DNA of 64,000 nt from Glycine soja (GCF_004193775.1 NC_041016.1:48112767-48176766), one strand, 5' to 3'; counted from the first letter of the stretch, positions 42,802-59,420 are shown. A program made the numbers and translations. The notes: generated by a model not told the origin, from the letters alone.

Positions 42802-43957
42802 TCGATGAGCATCGAGTTTTCCCTCAAACAGTCATGGGTGGGACATCGATTATATTCATTTACGACAAATGTGAATCATGCAGATCTGTTAGAGAGAAAA
42901 TGTCCATATATAAGCTTCACTATTGTGATTGTTTTATTATTAACTTATTATTTATTATTGTTACACATTTTTGTGTTATCTTTCTGAATTAATATATAAT
43001 GTATCCTCATAATTTATTGTACTTGTACCTAAGATGCATGTGTTTTGAATGTGTCTCTGATTCTTGTATTCGGTACTTGAGTCAGAGGCATTGTTCACTA
43101 GGAAAGCAGGAGAAGAAATTAAGGACCAGGTAATTCTCTCGCTTTATCATTTTTTTTATACCTTGACATGCTTATTTAATATATTTACATATACATAATA
43201 ATTCATTTATTGGTTATTATAGCTTGTTGAATATTTTAGAAGGATTTGTGCGTTTAAAAGAATTGTTTATGCTTCATACAGACATCTCATTGTTCAACTC
43301 TGAGCAGAGCAAAAAATGCTCTGAAACTACTAATTCTCTGTTTTTATTGGTGTGACTATGACATAATTTTAGCTTGGCATTAGGGTGTCATCAGTTAGTA
43401 GTTGTGTCATTATAATTATGTTTGTGTAGTAGTTATGGTAAGATATCCTTTTATTAGTGGTTAGCCTCTTTTCATTCATTCTTCCTTCTCTTATAACCAT
43501 AGACAAACTTGTTTGTTCTATTTGTAGTTGAGTTAGAAAGTAATGAAAATTAACATTCCTTGTAGGTGCCAGATCAGATCCACGAAGCAGGGTATCATGA
43601 TAGGAACATTCATAAAAAGGTAACGTATAAACCTTTATGCCTAACAATTTGATCTTAGTATGTCATTCATTCAGAGGACAATAATGCCTACATTGTTTAG
43701 ATGTACCCAAGTTGTTGCCACTAGTCAGTTACTGATGAGTTAAGTTATGATTAGTGTAACTACATTTTGTACCTTGCTTAGATGAGTTGTGCACAAATAG
43801 TCATACATATAGTTTATAAATCTTTTGAATAGTTTGTTTGACAATATTTAATCGCATATAATATTTTATATCTACTTATGTCATGTACTGATGCAAAATA
43901 CACTTTCCTTGGCCAAGCTTGGGCTAAGGATTCTTCTATACACACACCGTAAACCAA
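42802..43957. other. Spacer with unproven exon-like pieces
   Basis: No gene could be built. Two open stretches followed by donor-like sites (about 43080-43130 and 43565-43620) might be relics of a gene, but I recognise neither. Confidence 0.4.
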
Positions 43958-44222
43958 ATTTTCTAAGATGGTTGTTTGTAATAACCGTCTTAGAAAATAT
44001 AAATTCTAAGACTATTATTATAAACAACCATCTTAGAAAGTCTTACAGAGCATGCTTTCTAAGACGGTTGTTTGTAATAACCTGACAAAACATGCTTTCT
44101 AAGACAGTTGTGATGTAATAACTGTCTTAGAATGTATACTTTCTAAGATGGTTATGAGTTAATAATCGTCTTAAAAATCTCGTGTTTTTGACGATGGTTA
44201 TTTTGAGAACCATCGTGAAATG
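43958..44222. repeat. Second palindromic repeat array (CACTA-type)
   Basis: At least four units have the form TTCTAAGATGGTTGTTTGTA followed by ATAACCGTCTTAGAA-type complement (43960-44000, 44005-44040, 44057-44090, 44095-44135, 44140-44175). A last pair, ACGATGGTT/AACCATCGT, ends near 44218. The core TTCTAAGACGGTT is the one at the CACTA ends at 36468 and 37918. So this may be the 3' subterminal region of one of those elements. No CACTA terminus is visible after it. Confidence 0.75.
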
Positions 44223-44225
44223 TAT

Positions 44226-45214
44226 TGAATAAAGGAATTGAGTAATTTTTAAACTTTTGTAAAAAATAATATTTTATTTTATTTTAAATTGGTCAACATA
44301 GATATGTAGGCATGTAAGTCTATAAAAATTTATTATTCATGAAATATATTGTAAATTAATTAAATTAAAAAATAGACCTATGTGTGTAAAAAATTCTATC
44401 CTTAATTAATATTTATCAATTCAACGATTTAAAAAACTTCAAACTTCCTTATATATATATATATATATTTTGTGTGTGTGCCACATCAGTTTTTTTGCTT
44501 ACATGTCAATGCTTAATACTTCCTACCTTTTGTTACATCTCTCATTTACTAATTGCTCTATAAAATTTACTTCTCATTGCCAATTTAGACCTAAATTAGT
44601 ATTCATTATCCCCGCACCATAATGCTCTAAATTGGTGTAATTCTCATCATTTTTCACCTAAATTTTATAGTTTTTGTGAGTTTTAGACTTGACTGCCCTG
44701 AGTTGCCTACAAGATAGACATTTTTTTTTCCTTTGTGTTCTTTTAGTTTAGTTAGGTGACGACCTTACAATGAAGCAACAATCAATTCTAAAATATACTT
44801 GACAAAGAAAATTGAAGCAATGAAGTAAAAGCAAAACTGTGAGAATTTCAAACAGTTTTCTAACTTGTGCAATGATTTAAATGTATGTCAAAATGGACTT
44901 TTCATTCGCCGGACACTAAAAAAGATATTCCATCATTTCACCTTTGGCATAAACATAGAATGATGTGTTCTAGGAGAAGGTGGTCTTGAGGGTATTTCAC
45001 GAAACACAATTAAGAGGTAGAGTTTTTTCCTGAGTGCATTTTTATTGTTAAAGAGGTGTTCCTCCCATTACAATGTCATAATGGACAGATGTCTATGTCA
45101 CACATTGTCACGAGATTGACCTTGTACATGGAGACTTTATTCTAAATGATAAATAACTTTAAAGGAGTGAAAAACAAAACAAAAAAGCACTCATAATCCT
45201 ATAACATTGTGAAG
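44226..45214. other. Spacer and 3' flank of the GA 2-oxidase
   Basis: No gene is seen. There is a short TA run at 44451-44467. The right end is the 3'UTR of the minus-strand gene that follows. Confidence 0.5.
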
Positions 45215-46762
<1,548 letters not shown>

Positions 46763-46905
46763 TATTTTTTTTTGGGTTGTTAAGATGTAGAGTGAAGGGA
46801 GGGGAAAGGATGAGCTATGAATATAAGGGTTTAAAGGGCTTTTGGAGAGTCGATGAATAAGTGAAAGAGAAGATGCCTGATGAGGCTTTGAACAAAGGAT
46901 GCTTG

Positions 46906-46913
46906 TATTTATA
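46906..46913 (-). promoter_or_regulatory. TATA box of the GA 2-oxidase gene
   Basis: On the minus strand GGGTATAAATACAAGC contains TATAAATA, about 144 bp upstream of the ATG at 46762. This gives a predicted 5'UTR of roughly 110 nt. Confidence 0.75.
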
Positions 46914-46979
46914 CCCAAATATTGGTGGGGCATTGAAAAAGAATGAGAGAGGAAAGCATGATGATTCAATTAATGTCTA

Positions 46980-47468
46980 ATTTTGAATGTGAGACGTCAT
47001 GTGATATTGGTAGATAATTATCTATTTTAAGCATGTGTTAATTATAATCTAATATGTAAGTCAATGTGTATGGATTTTTTTAACCTGTATGAATCAAAGA
47101 CAGTTACTCATACAGTTTGTTCAACCAACTGAGTTAAACCTTTTTGTATGAAATTATATATGTTAAAATATTATAGATTCATTTTGAAACAATACCAATC
47201 TTTTAAATTTATTTTAATATTTGAAGAATTAGTTTAGGATTATCAATTGAAAAATATTGTAGATTCATAAAAGAAATTGAAATGAGAGAAATTTACAAGT
47301 AACACAATATTATAGAAATAAGAGAGATTTTTTTTTTATTAATTGTTTCCATTTTGAATTACCAACATTTCTTTTAAATAGGGTATGGCCATCACAACCC
47401 TGTTGAAATAGCAATCGAGTCATCACCTACTTAAGCATTAGTTATGTAGATTTCATTCCACTAAAATA
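46980..47468. other. GA 2-oxidase upstream DNA
   Basis: No gene is seen and no recognised regulatory motif beyond the TATA box. AT-rich. Confidence 0.45.
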
Positions 47469-47470
47469 TA

Positions 47471-47813
47471 CTTCATTTGGTTCTTATTATAAGACATAGT
47501 TTAAAAAAGAATTAATGACCATTTTTTATAAGGCATTTTAGAATTCCTATGAAGTATTTAATCTTTTTCCATTAGTTGCCCTTATTAAATATTATAAGTA
47601 TTTATGTCTTTTATTGATAGTGGTAACTAAATAAATAGTCTTGGACTTTAATATTTTCACATCACCTATAACAAGTTAATGGTTATTAATAAGGGCATAG
47701 TTGGTACATTAGTCACAAATTTACTAAAATTTAATAAAATCAACTAAATTAATTACCTTTATTGGTCCGTGTGATTGATGTCCAAAGTGTTTTATAAAAA
47801 GGACTAGAGGGAG
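47471..47813. mobile_element. Stowaway-like MITE
   Basis: The left end (CTTCATTTGGTTCTTATTAT) and the reverse complement of the right end (CTCCCTCTAGTCCTTTTTAT) form imperfect terminal inverted repeats of the CTCCCTC Stowaway type. TA lies on both sides (47469-47470 and 47814-47815). Length is 343 bp with no coding capacity. It sits about 700 bp upstream of the GA 2-oxidase start codon. Confidence 0.78.
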
Positions 47814-47815
47814 TA

Positions 47816-48747
47816 CATGACAACTTTATCATATTGAAGGGATGTAGTTGCATCAATGAAATTCGTTTGATAAGGTGTTCATCATGTTTTCCACCTTTTC
47901 TCTTGAATGTCAAATGTTTTGTTTTCTTTTCTTTTCCTTAGCTTTTCACATTACAACTTGGTGCTCTTAAAAAACAATGAGAATGATATCTTTAGGTTGT
48001 AACTTACAAAAACAACAATGACAAAATTTAACATTAAGATCAAGTAGCATGCTTGCATCTAATCATGTTCGATGCAATTTAGTATATGATTTTAGGACAT
48101 CATGAACTTTAGTCACAACCATATAGCATACATGGAACATTCTAATTGAAGAAAAAAGCTAAGGCATTGGTATAATTTTTTTTTTTATGTTGTTGTATAT
48201 TTTATTTATATTCTCATGTACATTCACTCAAAAAATTATATTCTTCTCAAAACCCATACTTTGGATTTCCCAATACAATATGCTAGAGTTGTTCACTTTG
48301 TTCCATATTTTGCTCATTCGGTCCTTTAACACCTATGTTACCTACATGTCATCCTCTTATGCTTGTGTCTTTTAATATATTTTTTAATTCTTTCTCTCTC
48401 CTACTCTAGTTTTTCATCAGCTCATAGAAAAGAGAATTATCTAGTAGTAAGTGTCAATAAAGTTAAGGATAACACTTGCTTATAATACTTTAGAAACTTT
48501 TTGTGTTGTTATTTAGATTTAATTAAAGTTTTATTTGATAACTCATAATAATGGATGATATTAAAAGCCAATGTTAATCATTAAAATGAAATTCTACTTT
48601 TAGCTAAAAGTAAAACTATCGACACCTAAATTATTAAATTAAAGTTCCTCTTGAATTTCAATGGTGTGAACAATAAACAAGCATAGAAGCAACTATATAT
48701 AGTAATAACCCCAACCCAAAAATATTTTATAAAATTAATGAAATTAA
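47816..48747. other. AT-rich spacer
   Basis: No gene, RNA or clear repeat is visible. Short open frames are low-complexity. Confidence 0.5.
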
Positions 48748-50754
48748 TGTAACACCCTAAAGAATGTTACCTTTTGTCTTCTTATATTACTAAATTTTGT
48801 AAGCTTAGAACATAAGAGCATAAGAGGTAACTACATGAAAACTAAAACTTAAACATGTATAACATAAACAAGTTTAAAACAAAGCTCTTGACACTTATGT
48901 GCCTTACTAAATAGAATCAAGGTACATACAAGATGAACCAAGTTCCCATACATTGGGAGTTACAAAACTACTCAAATCTTCCTCCAAGCAAGTAGCTCCA
49001 AGTTTCCCCCATGAGGTATCCATATGATAACCTGTCAAAAAAAAACATGAAAACTAAAAGGGAAGAGACATAACGTCTCAATGAATACTCTAAAGACTCT
49101 AAGTTGACTCTTCATTCTAAACATCCTTTTCGTAACTCTCATGACTTCTCATTTCTTTTCTTTTCTCAAGCACTATATCTCACAACTATTATCCTATCCA
49201 TCATTATCATATTTATCTCATTGGACCATACCTTAAACTTTAGTTAGGCACCTAGAGTTAATCACCTTGGCTAACTCTAAGGCCACTAGTGTCATATGAC
49301 ACATCAACATCATTCTATTATTTTTGACAACTCACTAAAATCTCACTTCATTATTTCATTGAATGGAAAATATGTACTACCCAATTAAGGGTTACATCAC
49401 CTCTCTATTAAGCATATTTCATTTCTACAAGTCAATTGCAAAATAATCTTTGGTTAGACTCATCCATACGCATAACATAAGCAAATTCCAATCAAGGAAA
49501 AAGGAAATAAAGCTAGGTTTTATATACTTAAAAAATAAGGCATATAAAAACCAATAGTTTATAACCCTAGTCATTTCATAATAAGTTATCTTATATATGT
49601 ATATCAATATATACCAGCAAAAACCCTCAAAGTTCTTTCAAAATTTGTAAAGGATAAAAGTGATCAAAAGATTATGTTTTACAAAGTTCAGAGCCTTATT
49701 TATTGCTTCCTAAAATATTTCAATCGGAAAAGGCACATTATGATTGTGGTAAAATCTACCACGGTCGTAGTTGGAAAATATGGACGCTAAAGATTTGGGG
49801 CATTGTGAATTGATTATGATCCTCACGAGTTAACTATGGTCGTGATGGAATTTACCACGACTGTTGTTGGAAGGTTAGCATTGTTTTTGGAGGGCAGTTA
49901 TCCTTTTGTCATGGTCGTGTTGCTTATCACGACCTTGACAAATGTACAACGACTGTTATCAAGTGCAAAGTTTTTAAATCTTCATAAAATTATTTAATTT
50001 CCAACTCTTTCACTCAATTGAACGGTTATACTCACGTAATACAAAACTAGTGTCCAAAATTGGCTTAGCCCATACTTGCCACTTGGCCAAATTTCTCTAG
50101 ACTTCTTTTCTACTTAAAATTTGACTTAGCCACAAATTTTTGCTTAGCCAAATTGTGTTTCCAGCAACTTGTGAATCCAAGCTTCCAACTTCATTAATAG
50201 CTACCCAACATTTCAAACTCACAAATAACCATCCCTAATGCTTCCTAACACTAAACCCCAAGATGAAAACTCTTGATCTAAGCTAAATAACCCAAAATCA
50301 TCATCCTTCCTAAACCCCATGAATAGTGTGTGAAAATGGTAAAAGGAAGAGTCAAGGAAAATTATCAACAAAATACTTAAGGGAAAGGGAAAAAGGGAAG
50401 CACTCACCTCTAAGAATGCATTGAAATGAGCTCTGGGCACTGGGTCTCCAAATCTCTGCTCCTTCTCCTTCTTTTTCTCTCTCTCTCTAACTCTCTTTCT
50501 TTATTTTCTTGCTCCTTCTAACTATCATTTCTCCCCTTAAACATATGTTCATGTGTGGGCTTTTGTGGGCCTTGGTCCACCTTCGGCCTCAATTCTCGAT
50601 TTAGGTTATGTTATCCTATTCTCATCAATTCCTAATATGAGACAACTATCATTAAAAATGTTGAAGGGTCTCCTTTTACTATTATAAGTAAAGAGTATCC
50701 ATAAAAGGTCTCTATTTTATATATTACTAATGTCCATAAATTAGGGATGTTACA
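48748..50754. mobile_element. Probable solo LTR, about 2.0 kb
   Basis: The block begins TGTAACACCCTAAAG (48748) and ends AGGGATGTTACA (50754), so it has TGT...ACA ends with short inverted repeats. The five flanking bases are ATTAA and ATTAG, a target duplication with one mismatch. No gag-pol sequence is inside or next to it. This fits a solo LTR, probably of a Ty3-gypsy element, formed by recombination between two LTRs. Repeated ACGACCGT/CACGACC words near 49740-49950 lie within it. Superfamily not proven. Confidence 0.6.
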
Positions 50755-51013
50755 ATTAGGTTTTCTCAATTATTTAGTTTTGCTTAGTTAAACTATTTTG
50801 CAATTTTGTTTTCCATACTTTTCTTTCCAATTCACATAGCTACTTATTTCATTATTAAATGAAACTAGGGAGACTCCCTTTGAAATACATAGGGATGTAA
50901 ATGTTCAATCAAGCTCATTTGTTTAATTATATAAACAAATTCATACTTAAGATTAAACTCGATTACTTAAATGAGTCAAGCCAGAACTTTACAAGCTTGA
51001 GATTAATAGCTTG

Positions 51014-51072
<59 letters not shown>

Positions 51073-51900
51073 TAGAAAAATACAATTACATAGATTTCAT
51101 AATATCATATCAACACTTATTTTTATTTGTAGATTGTTATATACTATTAAATACTAAAATATATTGTTTTCACCATTTTGATTTTTAATTTAAAAATTAA
51201 TTAGCATAATTTTTCTTATTAAAAGTAAAATAAATAAAATATAATAAAAATTTTTATTAATCAAACATGTTCTAATTTTTCTAAGATTTTAAAAAGAAAT
51301 TAAAAAAGAGAAAATACATGGTTTTATTCACAATAAAAATTTCATCTTATAAAAAGAAGAAAGAAAATGCGATTCATAAAATTTAGAATGATAAAATAAT
51401 TAAATCATAAATTATTTATTCACTCTTTTACTTATCATCATTTTAAATTAATTAAATTATATAAAAGTCATCAAACATTAATATATTGTAATTTTTCATA
51501 TTTCTTCCACAAAACCAATTTGATCACTCCACAAGTAAAATGATTTATAAAATTATATTTTCTCATTCTGATTTTTCTTTTTTATTATATATTTTGCTTA
51601 ATTTATCTTTACTTTAAAAGAAGAAAATAGTCAAGAGAGGATTTGTGAAAATAAATGAAATATTTTTTTTACAAAAATATATTTATTTTTTATTCTTCTT
51701 CTCCATTTTTAAATTTATTTTCTCAAAATAATAAAAAATACTACTCTCCATGCATAATTTGCCTGGTACATCACACAGAAGCATGCACTAGTTATTACAT
51801 GAAACTCCCAAACTCTTCATCAAAAACATACAAGATAACAAAATTTTTTTTTTTATAAAATATAAAATGACTTTGAGGTTAAAGAGAAACAAGAATATTA
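50755..51900. other. AT-rich spacer with a (TA)n run
   Basis: No gene. Contains the (TA)n tract listed next. The rest is low-complexity A/T. Confidence 0.5.
51017..51070. repeat. (TA)n microsatellite
   Basis: About 54 bp of uninterrupted AT dinucleotides. It is open in one frame but encodes only Tyr/Ile. Confidence 0.95.
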
Positions 51901-51904
51901 AAAT

Positions 51905-52195
51905 GAACAATGTTCTTCTTCTGTAGAAAGCCACATTTTAATAGAAACAACTCATTATTTTGAAATTAATAAAATTGATTTTAATAGAATTAATTATAAA
52001 TTATATTAAAGGTAACTGAGATGTATAATTTCAAATTGGTCTTCGCCATAAATTTCACAATTTGTCCTCTAGCTGGTAAGGATAAGAGGACAAGATTGAA
52101 GCCTTTTCATTCCAGATCTCATCTATGCACTGAACAATAATAAACGGGTTTGCCATTATGAATGAGAATAGGAATCTTCTTATGAACTAAATTTC
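51905..52195 (-). pseudogene. Badly decayed GSTU copy
   Basis: On the minus strand, 52195-52060 encodes remains of exon 1 (IMANPF, then CIDEIWNEKASILSSYPYQ). About 51955-51910 encodes the start of exon 2 (KMWLSTEEEH). Both are closest to GSTU-E and F. Stops, small deletions and loss of most of exon 2 make it non-functional. Similarity of its upstream DNA (53860-54075) to that of GSTU-E shows it arose with its promoter. Confidence 0.75.
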
Positions 52196-54319
52196 GAATT
52201 GATAATTAATCTATTATGCACTTGAGGGGATAAATACCATGAAAATTTATATCAATAATGTGTCATGAGCAATCACATAAATGAATTTGATATCATATTT
52301 TAACTCACAATTTTAAGGTTCAAGTTTACGGACTTTTCTTTCACTTATATAATGTTCAACTTTTTCATTTTTATCATATGCGAGATTTCACCTCACACTT
52401 GTATTTCAACAATCTTCCCCTCAATTAATCCACCCACGAGTATTTAATGATTGCACTTAGAGTTTAACCATGGTTGCCCCGACTCGTCTAGTCATTACTA
52501 CCAAAATGCTTTATTACCTTGCACCCTTGCAACACCTATAGAACCAATTGCTTGGCCTCCATGCACATGGACTTGTTCGTCAAGAAGACTTTTGATATAA
52601 GGCATGGATCCACTATTGTCACTTTATTCATTTGAGCTGATCATCACATTAAATCACTAGACTATGATACCAATTATTATGAAACCGAAGGGGATAAACA
52701 CCAGGAAGATTATCACGAATGAGTCTCAATCAATTACATAAATGAACTTGACACCACATTTTAACCAAAAACTTAAGGTTCAAGTTAATGAGTATTATCC
52801 TCATTTATATGATACTCAATTTTTTTATTTTTATCTAATGTGAAACTTTAATCTATCTGTCTAAATATTTGTTAAAAAAAATAAGTTGCACGTATCGACG
52901 ATAAGATATAAATGTATAGAAAAAAAGAGAGAAAAGAAGAGCAAAACTAATTTAATATATTTTTAGTTAGTATTTGGATTTTACACGCTTTGAACTTGCT
53001 ATAGCAAGAATTTAAATAGAAAAGCTAAGAAGTCCTTGATTGAGTAATATATAAACAAGAAATTATAACTACCTAAAACTAGGCATCATTAACTAACAAC
53101 TATAATTTACTTTTTCTGAACAGAAATAACCTTTAAGCAACTTTACACACAACCATAAAATCAATATATTTTAGTTATCACAGAAAAATCTCAACCGTCA
53201 ACAATATTATTCATTTCCTGTAGCATAGTTTTTGGAGTGTGGATTCCCAATTGGATTCTATATCATCTTAAGGCCCAAACAAAAACTTTAGGCCGAAAAA
53301 AAATACTCAATTTTTTTATAGTATTAATATACTTAAAAAAATTATAAAATTATGTTTGAAAATAAGTTTTAATTGAAATATTAAAAGTAATTGTTAATCT
53401 TTTATTTGGTACCATAAATAATAATTAATGAGCAACAACTCTTCACGAATATCATAACTTTGTTTAGAACAAAAAAGATTTAATTGATAATAATTAAAAA
53501 ACCCAATAATTAATAATTTTGTATCACAAAAAACTTGAAAAATTAATTTTAAATAAACAAAAATATAATTTTAATAAATTATTTTATAAATAAATAAAAA
53601 ACATTATTTTTAAATTTACACTCAGTCCTTGAACCATCCCTTAATATAATATACATCAGTAAGGAGAGTGCTGTCAAGAATTCAGTCGGATTCTATGATA
53701 TCGCTAAAGTAACTGCATGAAAATCTAATCATAAAAATAAATTATATATATATATTAAATAATAAAAGAGAATATAATTCAAAAACATTGATGATTATTA
53801 GATGCCAACTGCAGAATGATGCGGTTGTTTTTTTAGCTGCAGGAAATTCAAGTATGAGTTCTTTTGGCAATTCTCAAGAGGAAACGACAAAAGATGAACA
53901 GAAAAAAAAATTTATATAAAAAAGTATCGTACGAATAATAGTTTATTGTCAAAATTATTTGATCAATCACAAATAACAATGGGGTGGCCATATTGCATTT
54001 AAATTACCACTTTATCCTTTTAATTTATTAGCTATGTGACCGACCAATTGAAATTAAGGGTAACAGAGTAATTCAAACCAAGCATATGAATATAAAAAGA
54101 CAGCAACAACATATACATGGCAATCCAAAGTTCACGGGAGCATGGAAATCAATATTGAGAGCCGCACTGATTTTTATCACATCTCCTTCCTATTTTTATT
54201 ATAAAACACAATTTTAATAATAAATAAATAATCATTTTATTTTTAAATGTATAAACCACTAATAAATTTATCTTTAAAAGATGAAAAATTATTTTTTTTT
54301 GTCAAAATTAAAGAAAGTA
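52196..54319. other. Spacer, including duplicated GSTU-E upstream DNA
   Basis: No gene is seen. The stretch 53860-54075 matches the upstream DNA of GSTU-E (31360-31560). At 52240-52850 a segment containing ACATTTTAACYMAMAA and TTAAGGTTCAAGTT occurs twice (52215-52400 and 52690-52870), an imperfect direct repeat. Confidence 0.45.
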
Positions 54320-54500
54320 GATCACGCCTTATCATGCATACTATTGAAGGGGATGTAGCAATGATGTGACAATGATGTAACAGTGACCATACGTGATGAC
54401 GTGACACGATATGTCACGTCATCGCTTAACGAAAGACAACTAACGGTGAGGAGTAAATTGAAATTGAATTTTTTGTTCAGATAGTTATTTGGTAAAAAAA
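54320..54500. repeat. Partial copy of the 55040-55360 MITE
   Basis: Shares ATCACGCCTTATCA, ATTGAAGGGGATG and GACAACTAACG-type words with the MITE at 55040. This copy is degenerate and its ends are unclear. Confidence 0.5.
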
Positions 54501-55039
54501 AATTTTAGATAATATTTCGTAAATGATCTATTTTTTAGGTATGAAAAACTTAATTAAGTTAATTTGAAAAATATTTTTTTAGTTAACAAATTATAAAGAG
54601 AAGTTTTATCAAAATAAATAATTTAATTTCAGATAAAAATGATAAATGATGAACATATATGTAATTTACTTTATCTTATTTATTTTTAAAGATAATTTAT
54701 CATTCAAAATAAGAATATACATTAAATTAATAAGATATTTTTTATTGGTAAGAATTAAAAATATACTATTTTAAATTTACAATAACTCATATATCATTTT
54801 ATCATGTTTAATCAATTGGACTAGAATAATAAAATAGTATTAAATGTAAAGTTAAAGAGTTAAGATGCTTACATGTACATTTAATATATGGACAAAGTTA
54901 AAAGAGAATTCAGATAATAGTGAATGAAGAGTGAGGGAAAACATAATATGTTACATGTGTACATTGATTATAGGCCGTAAAACACCAATTATATATGATT
55001 TAAATAAGTTTTTCATACATGAAAAATAAACATTTTTCC

Positions 55040-55360
55040 TATTAGTATCTAAAAATTCATTTTTTCCAACCAAGTACCTAAAAAGAATTTAGTTTTATTT
55101 TATTACCTATTGTTAGTTGCTTTTCATCGAGCAATGGTGTGACAAACTGAGGGTCATGTCATCACGCCTTATCACTAACACGTCATTGAAGGGGATGATA
55201 TTACAATGAAGTGTCTATTACAAGACATGATGATGTAATACTCTATCTATCGCGTTATCACCTAATGGAAGATGACTAACTAACGATAGATGGTAAAATA
55301 AAACTGAAAGAAAATATTTTTAGGTACTTGAATAGAAAAAAATGAATGTTAAATAATAAT
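55040..55360. mobile_element. MITE with long imperfect TIRs
   Basis: The left part (CATTTTTTCCAACCAAGTAC, then CTAAAAAG) is the imperfect reverse complement of the right part (TTTTTAGGTACTTGAATAG). The inverted arms continue inward through TTTTATTTTATTACCTATTGTTAG and its complement for about 100 bp. No coding sequence. The target duplication was not resolved, so the superfamily is open. Confidence 0.6.
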
Positions 55361-55654
55361 CTAAAAACGATATGAGCTAGCAGGCCCTCATTGGAAGTTG
55401 CACATCGTGCTGTCTCCTTCTGGTCTCCTTCCTCGTTTGCACGTCATGTTTTTCGTTGTTGCATTCCGCTACTTTCTGTTACTTTTTTCATGCATTTCCT
55501 TTGTGCTCATCCTTGAAGATATAAATAAGTGTTTAGTCTGTATTGTAAAGGAACAGATGAATAAGAAAATGTCTTTCTTTTCTCTTTCTTTCTTGGGTAG
55601 GTCCCTAGTCTTCAAATTCTAAGATTATCCTTTACTGTGTTCATAAGAGAAGCC

Positions 55655-56130
55655 TAAGACTTTTGGCACTCTCAACATAGAGAGTGAGTGCCCCAAGTTA
55701 ATTGCTTGAAAGGCAGCGTTGCCAAGTCTCTACCTTGAAGGGCTGCTAAAAAAAATTAGTTTTAAAAAAATAACTATCATTAGTTTATATAACTAGATAT
55801 ATAAAAGTAATTATAAAACTATAATCAGTTTTTAGTTATGATTATTTCAATATTCATTCATATGCCATTAGTAGTAGATATAACGGGTTACACAACTAAT
55901 TTATTTATAACCAGTTATATGCTCCTATATTCTAAAAACAATACTTGGTTTTATCAAATTATAACTAGTTATATAAAATTAGTTATGATTATAGTTATAA
56001 TATCTACTTATAATTTAGTTATTTATTAATTATGGTTATAGTTATGAGAATACCATCACTTACTTCCTTGGCCAGCATAAGTCTATGAGTTCATTGTGGA
56101 CCTAAGAAAGAAGTTAGGCATTAAGTAGTT
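55655..56130 (+). pseudogene. GSTU exon-2 fragment split by an insertion
   Basis: 55655-55735 matches GSTU-A exon 2 (CTTTTGGCACTCTCAACATAG, coding [15 protein letters not shown]) with internal deletions. After about 320 bp of inserted A/T-rich DNA (about 55745-56060, with repeated TAACTAGTTATATAA words), homology resumes near 56085 with the last codons ([14 protein letters not shown]). The GSTU-A-like 3'UTR follows to about 56300. The copy lacks exon 1 and the start of exon 2. Confidence 0.85.
55745..56060. mobile_element. Small A/T-rich insertion in the GSTU fragment
   Basis: A block of about 315 bp interrupts otherwise collinear GSTU-A-like sequence. It contains repeated and inverted TAACTAGTTATATAA and TTATAACTA-type words, as in a MITE. 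Ends and target duplication are not resolved. Confidence 0.45.
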
Positions 56131-56439
56131 GGAGCTTAATGGCCTTTGTGAAGTATTGGTCGTTCTTCACCTTTCATTTAAGTAATAGTTATGTAACAAA
56201 AGACACTTAGAGTTGCCAAACTTCATGCTTTCTGTGGGAATATGTAGGTCTTGGAAAACCTCCGATGTATCTTTCATTCATGTGTTTGTTGGTTTTGTAA
56301 TTGAGTCTTTTTTGTATTGGCATATATACTAATTATTTATGTAACCGTTATTGCTTAATTAAGACTTGTGGGTTCACAATTAGAAAGAAAAAAAAAACTT
56401 GTGGGTTCACAACTTAATTAAGACTTGCAACTTGCTGGT

Positions 56440-57179
56440 TGGTTTAGATGTGGCCAGCTTTGTGGGTATTGTTCCATACTTCCTGTTACCTTTGACCTGT
56501 GTTTTTCTTATAATCCTTTGGCCTGTGTTTACTATTATCACTTTAGGCCAATCATCAAAAAGAGACTTGTTCTTTTAACATAATATGGAATGGTCTCAAT
56601 GAAAAGGATTTATACAGCTTCCTTTTGACAGTTACACATGCCAAGTTCTGCTATTCTAAGGGATGAATATTTTTCATACTTCATTCTGTTTCTTGATATA
56701 TGTCTTAAGCATGGAAGCTTCTCATAATTGGACATGATAACCTTAACTTCAAATTTGAGTATATACACCAATTACAAATGTGTATCTTTTCATGACAATC
56801 AGTCCTACATTCATGATAAAATCATCGTGGGTAGATTTTGACAAAGTGCTTCCGTTTTATTATCATTATTATTATTTGTTGTGCTGTTATTTGTAGTTCT
56901 GTTTTGTAGTTCCATTAGTTGTCTAAAGAATAATATTATAATTATAAAAAAACACAGACTAATGTCCCAAATTCCAATTATCATCTGAATAAGGTGCTGT
57001 TATCAAGCAATTGCACAAAGATGAAACAATATGCATAGAAACATCTGTGATGGGGACTTTCCTATTAGTGGAAGAGTTGTTGTCATTTCACTATCACCCA
57101 AACTCCTGTGCCACACTGCCACTCACCTTAATTTGCTTCCAGCATTAGTTTTCTTCCATTGGAGCCTTCTTTCTTAGCA
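56440..57179 (+). repeat. GSTU spacer/promoter module, copy 4
   Basis: Collinear with 16250-16930: TTGTTCCATACTTCC, TTTAGGCCAATCATCAAAAA, GATTTATACAGCTTCC, AACATCTGTGATGGGGAC, and a leader ending TTCTTAGCA before the ATG. Together with the fragments on each side, 55655-57328 mirrors 15410-17090, without the inverted 3'UTR copy. This shows duplication of the whole A-to-pseudogene block. Confidence 0.7.
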
Positions 57180-59246
<2,067 letters not shown>

Positions 59247-59328
59247 TCAATTCACAAGATCACCAAAATCCAACTCAAGTTTGTGAATTAACTAGCTAGA
59301 TGCTGTGGACTAGCAGAAATCGTCGCCT

Positions 59329-59336
59329 CATTTATA
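59329..59336 (-). promoter_or_regulatory. TATA box of GSTU-F
   Basis: On the minus strand it reads TATAAATG, about 96 bp upstream of the ATG, the same sequence and position as in GSTU-E. Confidence 0.75.
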
Positions 59337-59420
59337 GTCACATAGAACCTTCTACATTGTAGATTCTTTTCAAATGTTTAACTGTTGAGACGACTATTGA
59401 AGAACTTTATGTATATTATT

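Noticed and set aside
43070..43640. Exon-like stretches with donor-like GT sites
   Set aside because: Short peptides (such as SEALFTRKAGEEIKDQ) that I cannot link to any family, with no consistent gene model.
54345..54440. TGACGTGACAC/TGTCACGTCA-like sequence considered as a regulatory as-1 site
   Set aside because: It is part of a MITE family also present at 55040-55360 and is not next to an intact gene.
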